The notes beneath the pieces are model-generated. The model searched no databases. It saw only the letters and a program-made list of their open reading frames with translations, and was not told the DNA's origin. Below are positions 8,649 to 17,460 of a stretch of 49,293 bases of DNA, one piece after another; the stretch's first letter is position 1; each line of letters opens with the position of its first letter. A program made the position numbers and the translations under genes. The stretch spans positions 1-49,293 of the forward strand of contig CAMEPL010000009.1 in assembly GCA_945931665.1 (NCBI GenBank). Reading direction: 5' to 3'. The stretch is from an uncultured Clostridium sp. (GTDB lineage Bacteria > Bacillota > Clostridia > Peptostreptococcales > Peptostreptococcaceae).

Positions 8649-9452
8649 TTATTTGCTCATTTCTCTCGATTTTTCAACACAGGCACAAACTGCATTTATT
8701 ACAGCAGATCTCATACCTTCGTTTTCTAAAACTTTTACTGCATCTATTGTAGTTCCCGCTGGTGAACAAACCATATCTTTTAATTCACCTGGATGTTTTC
8801 CACTATCAAGTACCATCTTAGCTGAACCAAGAACTGCTTGTGCTGCAAAATTATAAGCTTGTTTTCTAGGCATTCCCGCCATAACTGCAGCATCTGCCAT
8901 AGCTTCTATAAACATAAATACGTATGCCGGAGAAGAACCACTAACTCCTATTACTGCATCTATTAAATACTCGCCTATTACTTCGCTTTTTCCAAAAGAA
9001 TCAAAAATAGCTTTTACTATTTTTAACTCTTCATCTTCTATATTTTTATTTGGGCATAAAGCTGACATGCCTTCATTTACAAGGGCTGGTGTGTTAGGCA
9101 TAGTTCTAACTACTTTTTTATCATTTCCTATTATTTTTTCTATTCCCGCTATATTTTTGCCAGCTGCTATTGAAACTACTATTTTTTCATTGCCAATTAA
9201 GTCTTTTACATCAGTTAAAACATCATCAAATATATTTGGTTTAACAGCCATAAAAACTATATCCGAGTTTTTTACAACTTCTCTAGTATCTAAAGTAACA
9301 TTTATCTTATATTCATCTTTTAGTTTTTCAAGATTTGTCATTGTCTTAGCAGAAGCTATTACATTTTGAGGCTTTACTAAGTTTGATTTTATAATACCTC
9401 CTATTATAGCGCCTGCCATATTACCTGCACCTATAAATCCTATTTTTTTCAT
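8649..9452 (-). CDS. proC: ProC, pyrroline-5-carboxylate reductase
   Basis: Cytosolic NAD(P)H-dependent enzyme for the last step of proline synthesis. The N-terminal Rossmann motif is IGFIGAGNMAGAIIGGI (residues 4-20); VRTMPNTPALVNEGMSAL and the C-terminal dimer segment DAVIGVSGSSPAYVFMFIEAMADAAVMAG ... KDMVCSPAGTTIDAV are typical. The 267 residues are full length. The ATG is preceded by AAAGGAT. It is a single gene, divergent from the phosphatase gene at 9660. Confidence 0.96.
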   Translation of the reverse strand: MKKIGFIGAGNMAGAIIGGIIKSNLVKPQNVIASAKTMTNLEKLKDEYKINVTLDTREVVKNSDIVFMAVKPNIFDDVLTDVKDLIGNEKIVVSIAAGKNIAGIEKIIGNDKKVVRTMPNTPALVNEGMSALCPNKNIEDEELKIVKAIFDSFGKSEVIGEYLIDAVIGVSGSSPAYVFMFIEAMADAAVMAGMPRKQAYNFAAQAVLGSAKMVLDSGKHPGELKDMVCSPAGTTIDAVKVLENEGMRSAVINAVCACVEKSREMSK

Positions 9453-9659
9453 AAATTTTATCCTTTCTTTTGCAAATTATGCAAATAAAATTTTTAAATA
9501 TATTATATATCTATAACAATTATAATATTAAAATTTAACCTATACACACTTTTTTATGATTTTTACAATATAAAATAATTTTTTATATATTTAATTCTTC
9601 CTATTTTAAAAATATTTGTATATAATTAATCTATATGTAAAGGTGGGGATGTAATTAAT

Positions 9660-10580
9660 ATGAAGTCAATTGGAATTATAGATTTAGGATCAAACTCATT
9701 AAAATTATTAATTGCAGAACAGAGACATTCGAGTAAAATAAATGTACTGTTTGAAAGAAAGCATCAAATAAGACTTAGCGATTATTATATTGATGATATA
9801 CCAAATTTATCGGCGATAGGAATATATAAATTAGTTTTGAGCATACAAAATTTTAAAGAAAAGTGTAAGTATTTTGACTGTGATAAAATCATAGTTGTAG
9901 CAACTGAAACACTTAGAAAATGTGCTAATAAAGATATTATATTAAATGAAATAAAAAAGGAAACTGGATTAGATGTTAAGATACTTTCAGGTTATGAAGA
10001 ATCTTACTTAGGTTATATAGCGACTGTAAATACTTTAAATTATAATAATTATTTTTTAGTAGACATGGGTGGGGCTAGTGTTGAAATAGCACTTATAAAA
10101 AATAAAAAATTTAAAAATTATGCCAGTTTACCTCTAGGACCTATTCCTCTTTCAAGTAGATTTAATTTATTTAACAGGATATCTCCTTTTACTAGAAATG
10201 AGTTTAAAAATTATCTTTATAGAGTATTTAATAAATACCCTTGGTTAAAACAAGGGCGAAATCTACCTATAATAACTATTGGAGGTTCTATAAAAAATAT
10301 TGCGCAGATTCATATATGCAATAGTGAAACTTATATAGAACCCTCTTTGCATAACTTTCAAATGAATTATTCTGAGATTTCTTATATAAATAATATAATT
10401 TGTAGTCTAGATTATAATGAAAGAATAAATATAAAAGGAGTATCTAAAAAACGAGCAGATGTTATATGTGCTAGTTCTAATTTTATGAAGTATTTTATGC
10501 TTTATACACATAGTAAAAAAATTATTATAAATAGTTACGGTATTAGAGAAGGAATATTTTTTAGTTGTTTAGAAGAATAA
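9660..10580 (+). CDS. Ppx/GppA family exopolyphosphatase / pppGpp phosphohydrolase
   Basis: Member of the sugar-kinase/HSP70-fold phosphatase family that hydrolyses polyphosphate or pppGpp. Phosphate-1 motif IDLGSNSLKLL is at residues 7-17; LSGYEESYLGY carries the catalytic Glu pair; phosphate-2 motif VDMGGASVEIA and the adenosine-region motif KGVSKKRADVI follow, with a C-terminal YGIREG. It is 306 residues, the short single-module form without an HD domain, so substrate (polyP versus pppGpp) is not decided. TATAAT at 9621-9626 is its likely -10; AGGTGGGG lies 11 nt before the ATG. Confidence 0.9.
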   Translation: MKSIGIIDLGSNSLKLLIAEQRHSSKINVLFERKHQIRLSDYYIDDIPNLSAIGIYKLVLSIQNFKEKCKYFDCDKIIVVATETLRKCANKDIILNEIKKETGLDVKILSGYEESYLGYIATVNTLNYNNYFLVDMGGASVEIALIKNKKFKNYASLPLGPIPLSSRFNLFNRISPFTRNEFKNYLYRVFNKYPWLKQGRNLPIITIGGSIKNIAQIHICNSETYIEPSLHNFQMNYSEISYINNIICSLDYNERINIKGVSKKRADVICASSNFMKYFMLYTHSKKIIINSYGIREGIFFSCLEE

Positions 10581-10620
10581 ACCTAGCTATATAAAATATA
10601 GCTAGGTCATTATTATACTC
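10581..10620. terminator. Intrinsic terminator after the Ppx/GppA gene
   Basis: Perfect 11-bp stem ACCTAGCTATA (10581-10591) / TATAGCTAGGT (10597-10607), loop TAAAA, followed by CATTATTATACTCTTTT. The lipoprotein gene converges on it. Confidence 0.75.
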
Positions 10621-10622
10621 TT

Positions 10623-11234
10623 TTATCTATTAGGAGATTTTCTTTCTATATTTAATTCTTTATCAAGTTTTCTAAGTATTTCTCTAAAATCATGGTCTCC
10701 TTCTTTTTCAAGAACTATATGTTCTCCTACTAAACGTCTGAATTCAGCATCTGATTTTTCAAGGTCTTTATCAGTTATTTCATCTAATTTTTTAAGTCTC
10801 TTATCTATATCTTCTATTAATTTTTTACCATCATCAATCATTTCTTTATTTAATTTATTTACTTTATCGTTATCTGAATTACCTTCTTTTTCCATATTAT
10901 CTATAAATTCTTGAACTTTAGATTTACTGTCTACTAACGCATCTTTTACTTCTTTTAAGTACTCTTTATTACCGGGATAATCATGGTCTTTATAGTATTT
11001 TTCTGCGCTATCTACATTACCATAAATATAGTAACTTTCTTCTAGTGGTACTATACTCGATTCATAGTTTTTAGTGTAGACATTATAGTAATTTTCATCT
11101 ACTACCTTATCTGCTACACTATCTTCGTTATTTGTAGTATTATTTGTGTTTTCATTTGTTTTTTTGTTACTACATGCAACTGCTCCTAAAACCATTACTA
11201 ACGCTAATAATAAAACTAAAAATTTATTTTTCAT
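10623..11234 (-). CDS. Secreted lipoprotein, coiled-coil rich, unknown
   Basis: A 203-residue predicted lipoprotein. Signal peptide MKNKFLVLLLALVMVLGAVAC has its lipobox Cys at residue 21; GGAGGAC precedes the ATG. After an Asn/Thr-rich linker, residues 45-200 are highly charged and helical (KVQEFIDNMEKEG, KKLIEDIDKRLKKLDEI), suggesting a helical bundle anchored outside the membrane. I do not recognise the family. It is monocistronic and convergent with the phosphatase gene. Confidence 0.75.
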   Translation of the reverse strand: MKNKFLVLLLALVMVLGAVACSNKKTNENTNNTTNNEDSVADKVVDENYYNVYTKNYESSIVPLEESYYIYGNVDSAEKYYKDHDYPGNKEYLKEVKDALVDSKSKVQEFIDNMEKEGNSDNDKVNKLNKEMIDDGKKLIEDIDKRLKKLDEITDKDLEKSDAEFRRLVGEHIVLEKEGDHDFREILRKLDKELNIERKSPNR

Positions 11235-11360
11235 ATTAAGTCCTCCGCTTTAATTAATTTTCTATTTTATTATTTAACGTATTTAGATTATTATACTTTT
11301 TTAACAAAAAATTTTAAAATTATTTTTAGTATAAAAATTTAAACCTTTGAATAACTAAAT

Positions 11361-11405
11361 AAAAAAGTCGTCAATTAAAATTTTTAATCGACAACTTTTT
11401 TATTA
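11361..11405 (-). terminator. Intrinsic terminator of the osmoprotectant transporter operon
   Basis: AAAAAAGTCGTCAATTAAAA and TTTTTAATCGACAACTTTTTT form an imperfect stem with a T-run on the minus strand, downstream of the gene ending at 11474. Confidence 0.65.
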
Positions 11406-11473
11406 TAAACATATTCTACATTATTACTTTATATGTAATATATTCTAAGATGATATCTCCACTATATCTTTTC

Positions 11474-13078
11474 TTATTCTTTAATTAATTTTTTCTCTAC
11501 TAAAAAGTCGTGTGCAACCTTTTCTGGTGATTGTCCTAATTCATCCACTTTATAGTTAAGATTTATCATAGTTTTTTCATCTATTTTACCTGCTAATTTA
11601 TTAACTACTTCTCCCACATCTGGATATTTTTCTAATATATCATTATTTACTATTGGCACTGCATAATATGGTGGGAAGTAATTTTTATCGTCCTTTAATA
11701 CTCTTAACTTAAATTTTTCTAAAAGACCATCTGTAGAGAATGCATCTATAACTTGGGCCTTTCCACTTGTCAAAGCTTGATATCTTAAAGAACCATCCAT
11801 AGATTTTATATCTTTAAATTTCATATTATAAGTTTTTGTAAGTCCTTTTAAACCGTCCTCTCTATTTTCAAAGGCCAATGTTGGAGAAAATACAAATTCG
11901 TCTGAGTACTTAGTTAAATCAGAATAAGTTTCTATATTATATTTTTGTGCTACATCTTCTTCCATAGCCAATGTATATGTATTGTTAAATCCTAACGGGT
12001 CTAATAGTTGTAAGTCATAATTTTTCAAAACACTTTCTTTTACGTGATTATATACATCATCAGAAGTTCCTTGTGGTTGTTCCTTCATTATATTTACTAA
12101 TATTGTTCCTGTATAATCTACACATACATCTACTTTTTTTTCAACCATAGAATTCCAAAGTACAGATGTACCAAGATTCATTTTTCTCTCTATATTATAA
12201 TCAGTATATTCTTCTAACAAATCTGCATACATATTACCAAGTATAAGTTGTTCAGTATAATCTTTAGAACCTACAACTATAGTTTCTTTTTGTGCAAAAC
12301 TTGAGAAGAAATATCTACCACAACCTATAAATATAATTACTAATGCTGTAGCTACACCAATAACTTTTCTTCTTCTAGCTTTGTATTTAGGGTTTCTATA
12401 TTCTTTAGGATTTTTGGCATGTCTACTTTTTCTACTCTTATTTGTACTTATTCCTTCTGGTGTTGCGGCTGTTTCTATTTTAGAGAATACAAAATCAACA
12501 CATAAAGCTAGTATACAAGCTGGTATAGCCCCTGCCAAAATCATAGTATTATTTACAGTTTGTACACCTGAAAATACTAAATATCCAAGACCACCAGCCC
12601 CTACAAATGCTGATAAAGTCATAAGACCTACTGCAGATACTGCTGATATTCTAACACCGGCCATAATTACTGGAAGTGCAAGAGGTAATTGTATTTTAAA
12701 AAGTACTTGTCTAGGAGTTAATCCTATTCCTGTTGCTGATTCAAGTATTCCTGAATCAATTCCAGTAATACCAGTACTTGTATTTTTGACTATAGGAAGT
12801 AGTGAATAAAGTACTACCATAAAAATTGCAGGCGTACTACCTATCCCTAAAACTGGAACTAATAATCCAAGAAATGCCATAGATGGGACTGCCTGTACAA
12901 TATTTATAAATCCTAATATATATTTTCTAACCGATTTACAATATGATATAAATATACCAAGAGGAATACCTATAACTATAGCCAAAACTATAGCGATAAT
13001 TGTCAATTCAACATGTTGGTATAATAATTGCAATATCTTTGAGTGTTCAGTCACTAAGTAATTCATAAAACTAGCCAA
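11474..13078 (-). CDS. Fused permease / substrate-binding protein, osmoprotectant (OpuC/OpuF) type ABC transporter
   Basis: A 534-residue membrane protein combining two transporter parts. Residues 1-215 form the permease (about 6 spans, EAA-loop-like ATGIGLTPRQVLFKIQLPLALPVIMAG). A further span (VIGVATALVIIFIGCGRYFF) leads to an extracytoplasmic OpuAC-type binding domain (VVGSKDYTEQLILGNMYADLL, DVCVDYTGTI, DGSLRYQALTSGKAQVIDAF). The TTG at 13078 is the start: GGAGGTG precedes it, and it overlaps the end of the ATPase gene by 8 bp, indicating coupled translation. Substrates in this family include glycine betaine, carnitine and choline; the same fused layout occurs in ergothioneine importers, so the ligand is open. 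Confidence 0.88.
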   Translation of the reverse strand: MASFMNYLVTEHSKILQLLYQHVELTIIAIVLAIVIGIPLGIFISYCKSVRKYILGFINIVQAVPSMAFLGLLVPVLGIGSTPAIFMVVLYSLLPIVKNTSTGITGIDSGILESATGIGLTPRQVLFKIQLPLALPVIMAGVRISAVSAVGLMTLSAFVGAGGLGYLVFSGVQTVNNTMILAGAIPACILALCVDFVFSKIETAATPEGISTNKSRKSRHAKNPKEYRNPKYKARRRKVIGVATALVIIFIGCGRYFFSSFAQKETIVVGSKDYTEQLILGNMYADLLEEYTDYNIERKMNLGTSVLWNSMVEKKVDVCVDYTGTILVNIMKEQPQGTSDDVYNHVKESVLKNYDLQLLDPLGFNNTYTLAMEEDVAQKYNIETYSDLTKYSDEFVFSPTLAFENREDGLKGLTKTYNMKFKDIKSMDGSLRYQALTSGKAQVIDAFSTDGLLEKFKLRVLKDDKNYFPPYYAVPIVNNDILEKYPDVGEVVNKLAGKIDEKTMINLNYKVDELGQSPEKVAHDFLVEKKLIKE

Positions 13079-14207
13079 GGATATTCACCTCCATTTCCAA
13101 GAATTGTTCACTTAAAACAGAAAGTAAACTACTTCTTGTTATCAAACCTACTAATTGACCATCCCTTGAAACTACAGGTATATGGCCTACTTGTTCTTTA
13201 TTCATAATATTAAGTATTTCAATCAAGTTGCAATCATCATAAACAAATAATGGGTCTTTGTTCATCACTTTGTATATATAATAATCTTGAATTCCATTTC
13301 TTCTTAATTCTTTTACTGTTAAAATTCCAACTAATAAATTATTTTTATCTGTAACTAATAGACTGTCTACTTTATTAGTTCTCATTATTTCCATCGCCTG
13401 TATAACGGTTCTTGTTTCAATTGCTTTTATTGGATCTTTTATCATTATATCTTTAGCTTTTATATATTCTGGAGCACTCCATAATCTGTCGCTGCCTATA
13501 AAGTCTTTTACAAAGCTATTTGCTGGATGTTTTAAAAGATTTTCTGCTGTGTCATATTGTTGTATTTTACCACCTTGCATAATGCATATCTTATCAGCCA
13601 ATTTTAAAGCTTCATCCATATCATGAGTTACGAATATAATAGTCTTTTTAAGCTCTTGTTGAAGCTCATAAAGCCACTCTTGAAGTTGTGTTCTTGTAAT
13701 TGGATCTAATGCACTAAATGGTTCATCCATTAAAATTATATCGGCATCTGTTGCAATTGCCCTTATGACACCTATTCTCTGTTGCTGTCCACCACTTAAT
13801 TCTGAAGGGTATTTATACAAAAATTCATCTGGATCAAGCCCCACCATCTTAACAAGTCTTTCTGTATTTTCGCTTATCTCTTTTTCACTTTTATCGCCTT
13901 TTAATTTTGGAATTAATTCGATATTTTCTTTTATTGTTAGATGAGGAAATAAACCTATATTTTGAATTACATAGCCTATATTTCTTCTTAATTTGATTGG
14001 ATCCTCTCGCGATATCGGTTTCCCGTCTATGTATATTTCGCCACTTGTTGGTTCAATAAGTTTGTTTATTAGTTTTAATGTGGTTGTCTTTCCACAACCA
14101 CTGGGACCTATTAAAACTACAAAACTTCCACTTTCAATAGTTAGGGATATATCGTCAAGTATAACTTTATCACCTGCAGTTTTCACAATATTCTTAATTT
14201 CAATCAT
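13071..14207 (-). CDS. Osmoprotectant-type ABC transporter ATPase with tandem CBS domains
   Basis: Cytoplasmic ATPase partner of the fused permease. Walker A GPSGCGKTT, signature LSGGQQQR and Walker B IILMDEPFSALD are intact in the first 240 residues. Two CBS domains (about residues 250-375: KDPIKAIETRTVIQAMEIM ... VGHIPVVSRDGQLVGLITRSSLL) can sense ionic strength or nucleotides in this family. The ATG at 14207 (MIEIKN) has AAGGGGG 8 nt upstream; the in-frame ATG at 14228 would overlap that site. About 378 residues. Confidence 0.92.
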   Translation of the reverse strand: MIEIKNIVKTAGDKVILDDISLTIESGSFVVLIGPSGCGKTTTLKLINKLIEPTSGEIYIDGKPISREDPIKLRRNIGYVIQNIGLFPHLTIKENIELIPKLKGDKSEKEISENTERLVKMVGLDPDEFLYKYPSELSGGQQQRIGVIRAIATDADIILMDEPFSALDPITRTQLQEWLYELQQELKKTIIFVTHDMDEALKLADKICIMQGGKIQQYDTAENLLKHPANSFVKDFIGSDRLWSAPEYIKAKDIMIKDPIKAIETRTVIQAMEIMRTNKVDSLLVTDKNNLLVGILTVKELRRNGIQDYYIYKVMNKDPLFVYDDCNLIEILNIMNKEQVGHIPVVSRDGQLVGLITRSSLLSVLSEQFLEMEVNILG

Positions 14208-14225
14208 ATTTTCGACCCCCTTATA

Positions 14226-14250
14226 CAACTTATAGCAGATATATAAGTTG
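14226..14250. promoter_or_regulatory. Inverted repeat in the transporter 5' leader (operator or hairpin)
   Basis: Perfect 9+9 repeat CAACTTATA-7 nt-TATAAGTTG placed right after the predicted transcription start. It could be a repressor operator (osmotic regulators bind downstream of promoters in related operons) or an mRNA hairpin. Confidence 0.4.
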
Positions 14251-14258
14251 TTATTAAT

Positions 14259-14287
14259 ATAATAACATATTATTAGTTTTCTAACAA
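14259..14287 (-). promoter_or_regulatory. Promoter of the osmoprotectant transporter operon
   Basis: On the minus strand: TTGTTA (14287-14282), 17-nt spacer, TATTAT (14264-14259). A 9-bp inverted repeat CAACTTATA / TATAAGTTG (14226-14250) lies between the expected start point and the ribosome-binding site. Confidence 0.55.
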
Positions 14288-14460
14288 TTACATTTTTGTA
14301 ACTTTTTGTATATCACTTTTTATCTTTTTCCTCATATAAAATATAATAATATAGAATTATTACATGAACATTAAATTTTTCCATAATTTCCCTTAAACTA
14401 TAATTACATATATAATTATAACAAGTGTCTAATTGGATATTATAATATTTCCTTCCAATA

Positions 14461-14504
14461 AAAAAAGTGTGATTTGTAACCAATTACAAATCACACTTTT
14501 TTAT
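14461..14504. terminator. Strong intrinsic terminator after the AIM24 gene
   Basis: A perfect 19-bp stem (14461-14479 with 14484-14502) whose core is GTGTGATTTGTAA; it starts with A6 and ends with T6, with a 4-nt loop CCAA. It lies immediately after the stop of the minus-strand gene. Confidence 0.85.
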
Positions 14505-14505
14505 A

Positions 14506-15171
14506 TTAATCTACCGAAATCTCTAATCCTGATAATCTTTCTGACGGTTGAATTATAACAAGTTGACCAGGCTCACTAAATTGAAGATGATATGATTCCC
14601 CAGATGCCTGACCTATAAGATTTTTCCATGATAATTGTGCAACTTTAGCTTCTGGTTTTCTTCCTGTCCATGCTACTATTGCATCTGGATCTACACAACA
14701 AGGTGCTTCTATAACAAGTGGATTCCCATCTGTTATAATTGCTACATCTTGAACTGAATTTGTATTGTTTTTTAAATAAGTAGAAAATAAACCTCTTTGA
14801 GATATTACTCCTGAGCCCACAAATGTTGTTGAATATGTAAGTTCTTCTGTAAATGCCAATAAGTTTTCACTTTCTACATTTATTGAATCTCCTGGCTCTA
14901 AGTGGACAATATCTACATGGTATGCATTCTCTGCTAAGTAAACTTCTCCCTGGCCTTCTACAGACATTATAGGCATATTCTCACCTGTTATCTTTCTTTG
15001 TAGATGACCAAATAAGGCTCCTCCTAGACCTCCACCATTATTAGGACCTAATAATAGTTTTTCGAATCTAAAATCACCCTTATATGCTACCATAGCACCT
15101 TTTTTAGCATAGAATCTACCGCTACCTCTTGCTATACACATTAGCTCATTAGTTACATCGAATTTAATCAT
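14506..15171 (-). CDS. AIM24 family protein
   Basis: A 221-residue protein of the AIM24 (formerly DUF124) family, a beta-helix-like fold of unknown biochemical role in bacteria. Diagnostic stretches are GGGLGGALFGHLQRKITGENMPIMSVEGQGEVYLA and AWTGRKPEAKVAQLSWKNLIGQASGESYHLQFSEPGQLVIIQPSER. There is no signal peptide or membrane span. AGGGGGAA precedes the ATG. It follows ispG by 41 nt without a terminator, so it is probably the last gene of the dxr-rseP-ispG unit. Confidence 0.85.
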   Translation of the reverse strand: MIKFDVTNELMCIARGSGRFYAKKGAMVAYKGDFRFEKLLLGPNNGGGLGGALFGHLQRKITGENMPIMSVEGQGEVYLAENAYHVDIVHLEPGDSINVESENLLAFTEELTYSTTFVGSGVISQRGLFSTYLKNNTNSVQDVAIITDGNPLVIEAPCCVDPDAIVAWTGRKPEAKVAQLSWKNLIGQASGESYHLQFSEPGQLVIIQPSERLSGLEISVD

Positions 15172-15212
15172 AAAATTCCCCCTGCTTTATCAATAACTGT
15201 ATTGAAATTTAT

Positions 15213-16289
15213 CTATTTACCTTCTTTTTTATCTTCAAATAATTCTATTTCTTTCATTAATTCCTGTACTAATTTATCTTCTGAAATTTTTCTAACTATC
15301 TCACCTTTTTTAAATAATATTCCTTGACCATTACCTCCAGCTATACCAATGTCGGCTTCTCTAGCTTCTCCAGGACCATTTACAACGCATCCCATTATAG
15401 CAACTGTTATATCTTTATTTAAATCTTGTATCTTCTCTTCTACTTCATTTGCAATTTCTATTAAATTGATATTACATCTACCACAAGTTGGGCAAGATAC
15501 TATTTTTATTTTATCATTTAATAAGTTTAAACTTCTAAGTATATCTTTTCCTACTTTTACTTCTTCTACAGGATCTCCTGTAAGAGATATTCTCATAGTA
15601 TCTCCTATACCTTTTAAAAGTAGTGAACCGATACCTATTGAAGATTTAATTGTTCCAGCTCTAACACCACCAGCTTCTGTTATTCCTATATGAAGCGGGT
15701 AATCCACCTTTTGGCTCATAAGTTCGTATGCTTCTACAGCTGTGTATATATTTGAGGATTTTAATGATATAACTATATTATGAAAATCTAAATCTTCAAG
15801 TATTTTTATATGTCCCATAGCACTTTCGACTAATGCCTCTGGTGTTGGAGAACCGTATTTTTTAAGAAGTTCTTTCTCAAGAGAACCTCCATTTACACCT
15901 ATTCTTATTTTTAAATCTCTTTCTTTACATTTTTCTACAACAGCTTTTACTCTTTCTATGCTTCCGATATTACCAGGATTTATTCTTATCCCGTCTATAC
16001 CTTGTTCGATAGCTTCTAATGCTAATCTATAGTCAAAATGTATATCTGCAATTATAGGTATATTTATTTGTTCTTTTATTTTTGATATGCTTTTTGCTGC
16101 ATCCATATCGACAACAGCAACCCTAACTATATCACATCCAGCTTCTTCAAGCCTTTTTATTTGTGCTACAGTCTTTTCAATATCTCTTGTATCTGTATTA
16201 GTCATAGATTGTACTGAAATTGGATTATTTCCACCAATTTTTACATCTCCAACCTTGACTTCTCTAGTCAATTTTCTTTTGTAACTCAT
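15213..16289 (-). CDS. ispG: IspG, 4-hydroxy-3-methylbut-2-enyl diphosphate synthase
   Basis: [4Fe-4S] enzyme of the non-mevalonate isoprenoid pathway, converting MEcPP to HMBPP. The N-terminal TIM-barrel half ([33 protein letters not shown]) and the C-terminal iron-sulfur half ([12 protein letters not shown], then [20 protein letters not shown]) are complete at 358 residues. The Cys ligands are in CPTCGRC plus the later GCVVNGPGE Cys. It sits directly after rseP and dxr, giving two enzymes of the same pathway in one unit. Confidence 0.96.
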   Translation of the reverse strand: MSYKRKLTREVKVGDVKIGGNNPISVQSMTNTDTRDIEKTVAQIKRLEEAGCDIVRVAVVDMDAAKSISKIKEQINIPIIADIHFDYRLALEAIEQGIDGIRINPGNIGSIERVKAVVEKCKERDLKIRIGVNGGSLEKELLKKYGSPTPEALVESAMGHIKILEDLDFHNIVISLKSSNIYTAVEAYELMSQKVDYPLHIGITEAGGVRAGTIKSSIGIGSLLLKGIGDTMRISLTGDPVEEVKVGKDILRSLNLLNDKIKIVSCPTCGRCNINLIEIANEVEEKIQDLNKDITVAIMGCVVNGPGEAREADIGIAGGNGQGILFKKGEIVRKISEDKLVQELMKEIELFEDKKEGK

Positions 16290-16335
16290 ATTTCACCTTC
16301 TATTTTTAATTAGGATAAATCTTAATTATATATAA

Positions 16336-17448
16336 TTAGAATAACCTTAAAATATCCTTATATGTTATAAATAGCATAAATGCCATTAATACACTCATAC
16401 CTACTATATTTATCATAGCTTCTTTGCTTGGATCTAATTTCTTTCCACCTCTTAAACCTTCTATTAATAGTAAAAGTAATCTTCCTCCATCTAATGCAGG
16501 AAATGGAACTAAGTTCATAATTCCTAAGTTTAAACTTATGACTGCACCTAGATATAATAAATTAGTTATGCCCATTCTAGCTGCATCTGAAACCATTCCT
16601 ATTACCCCAACTGGTCCTGCAACAGAATTTGATATTCCACCTGCAACTCTACCTGTGACTAATTGACCTAAAAACTCTACCATCTGTACAGTTATATCCC
16701 ATGTAGTTGTTAATGCAGTTGTAAATGATTTAATTATATTTTTAGTTCTATCAAAAGTTATACCTATTATATAAGTTTGAGTATCTTTATTGTATGTAGG
16801 ATTGATATCAAATTTAATTTCTTTTTTATCTCTCTCTACTACTATACTTACTTTTTCTCCTTTAGAAGTTGATATTATATTTGTTATATCAGTAGATGAG
16901 TTTACTTTTTGGCCATTTACAGATTTAATTTCATCGCCCACTTGAATTCCAACGGCTTGTGCAGGAGCTTTATCTACTAATGTACCTACTTTTGTTGTAG
17001 GAACACCTATCATTAAGAATAAAACTACTAAAAATCCAATACAGCCTAAGAAATTGAAAAATGGTCCAGCAAATATTATACTCGCTCTTTGTAAAATCGT
17101 CTTTTCTGCAAAAGAACCTTCATTTACTACAACTTCATCATAAGATTCATTTTTATCTTCGATATCTTCTTTATTTTCTATTTTTAAAGTATTATCTTCA
17201 TCTTCATTTGTGTCTTCTTCAGATCTATCGAAACCATCTTCTTCACCTTCCATACTTACGTACCCACCTATTGGTAGAACTCTAAGTGAATATTCAGTCC
17301 CGTTTTTTTCTTTACTATAAATTTTAGGTCCCATTCCTATTGAAAATTCATGAACAGTTACCCCATTTTTCTTCGCCAATAAAAAGTGTCCAAATTCATG
17401 TATTAGGATGATTATCCCAAATAATAATAATGCAATTACTATTGTCAT
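16336..17448 (-). CDS. rseP: RseP/RasP-type site-2 zinc metalloprotease
   Basis: Intramembrane protease that releases anti-sigma factors and clears signal peptides. The zinc motif HEFGH lies in the first span (residues 17-21), the second motif LDGGR near residue 320, with FAGPFFNF typical of the family. A PDZ domain (about residues 155-230: VDKAPAQAVGIQVGDEIKSVNGQKV) is between spans. An acidic insert of about 45 residues (EEDTNEDEDNTLKIENKE) precedes the second span and is longer than usual. 370 residues; AGGAAGGTG precedes the ATG; 12 nt from dxr. Confidence 0.93.
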   Translation of the reverse strand: MTIVIALLLFGIIILIHEFGHFLLAKKNGVTVHEFSIGMGPKIYSKEKNGTEYSLRVLPIGGYVSMEGEEDGFDRSEEDTNEDEDNTLKIENKEDIEDKNESYDEVVVNEGSFAEKTILQRASIIFAGPFFNFLGCIGFLVVLFLMIGVPTTKVGTLVDKAPAQAVGIQVGDEIKSVNGQKVNSSTDITNIISTSKGEKVSIVVERDKKEIKFDINPTYNKDTQTYIIGITFDRTKNIIKSFTTALTTTWDITVQMVEFLGQLVTGRVAGGISNSVAGPVGVIGMVSDAARMGITNLLYLGAVISLNLGIMNLVPFPALDGGRLLLLLIEGLRGGKKLDPSKEAMINIVGMSVLMAFMLFITYKDILRLF

Positions 17449-17460
17449 ATATTCACCTTC

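Noticed and set aside
14297-14312. WalR-like box upstream of the osmoprotectant transporter
   Set aside because: TGTAAC and TGTATA are separated by 4 nt rather than 5, and the target is not a wall gene.
17061-17285. Plus-strand ORF within rseP, and similar ORFs antisense to dxr, tsf, rpsB, xanthine dehydrogenase and permease genes
   Set aside because: Each lies opposite a well-conserved gene, has no ribosome-binding site and an implausible composition (runs of Leu/His or Ser/Ile), so they are frame shadows.
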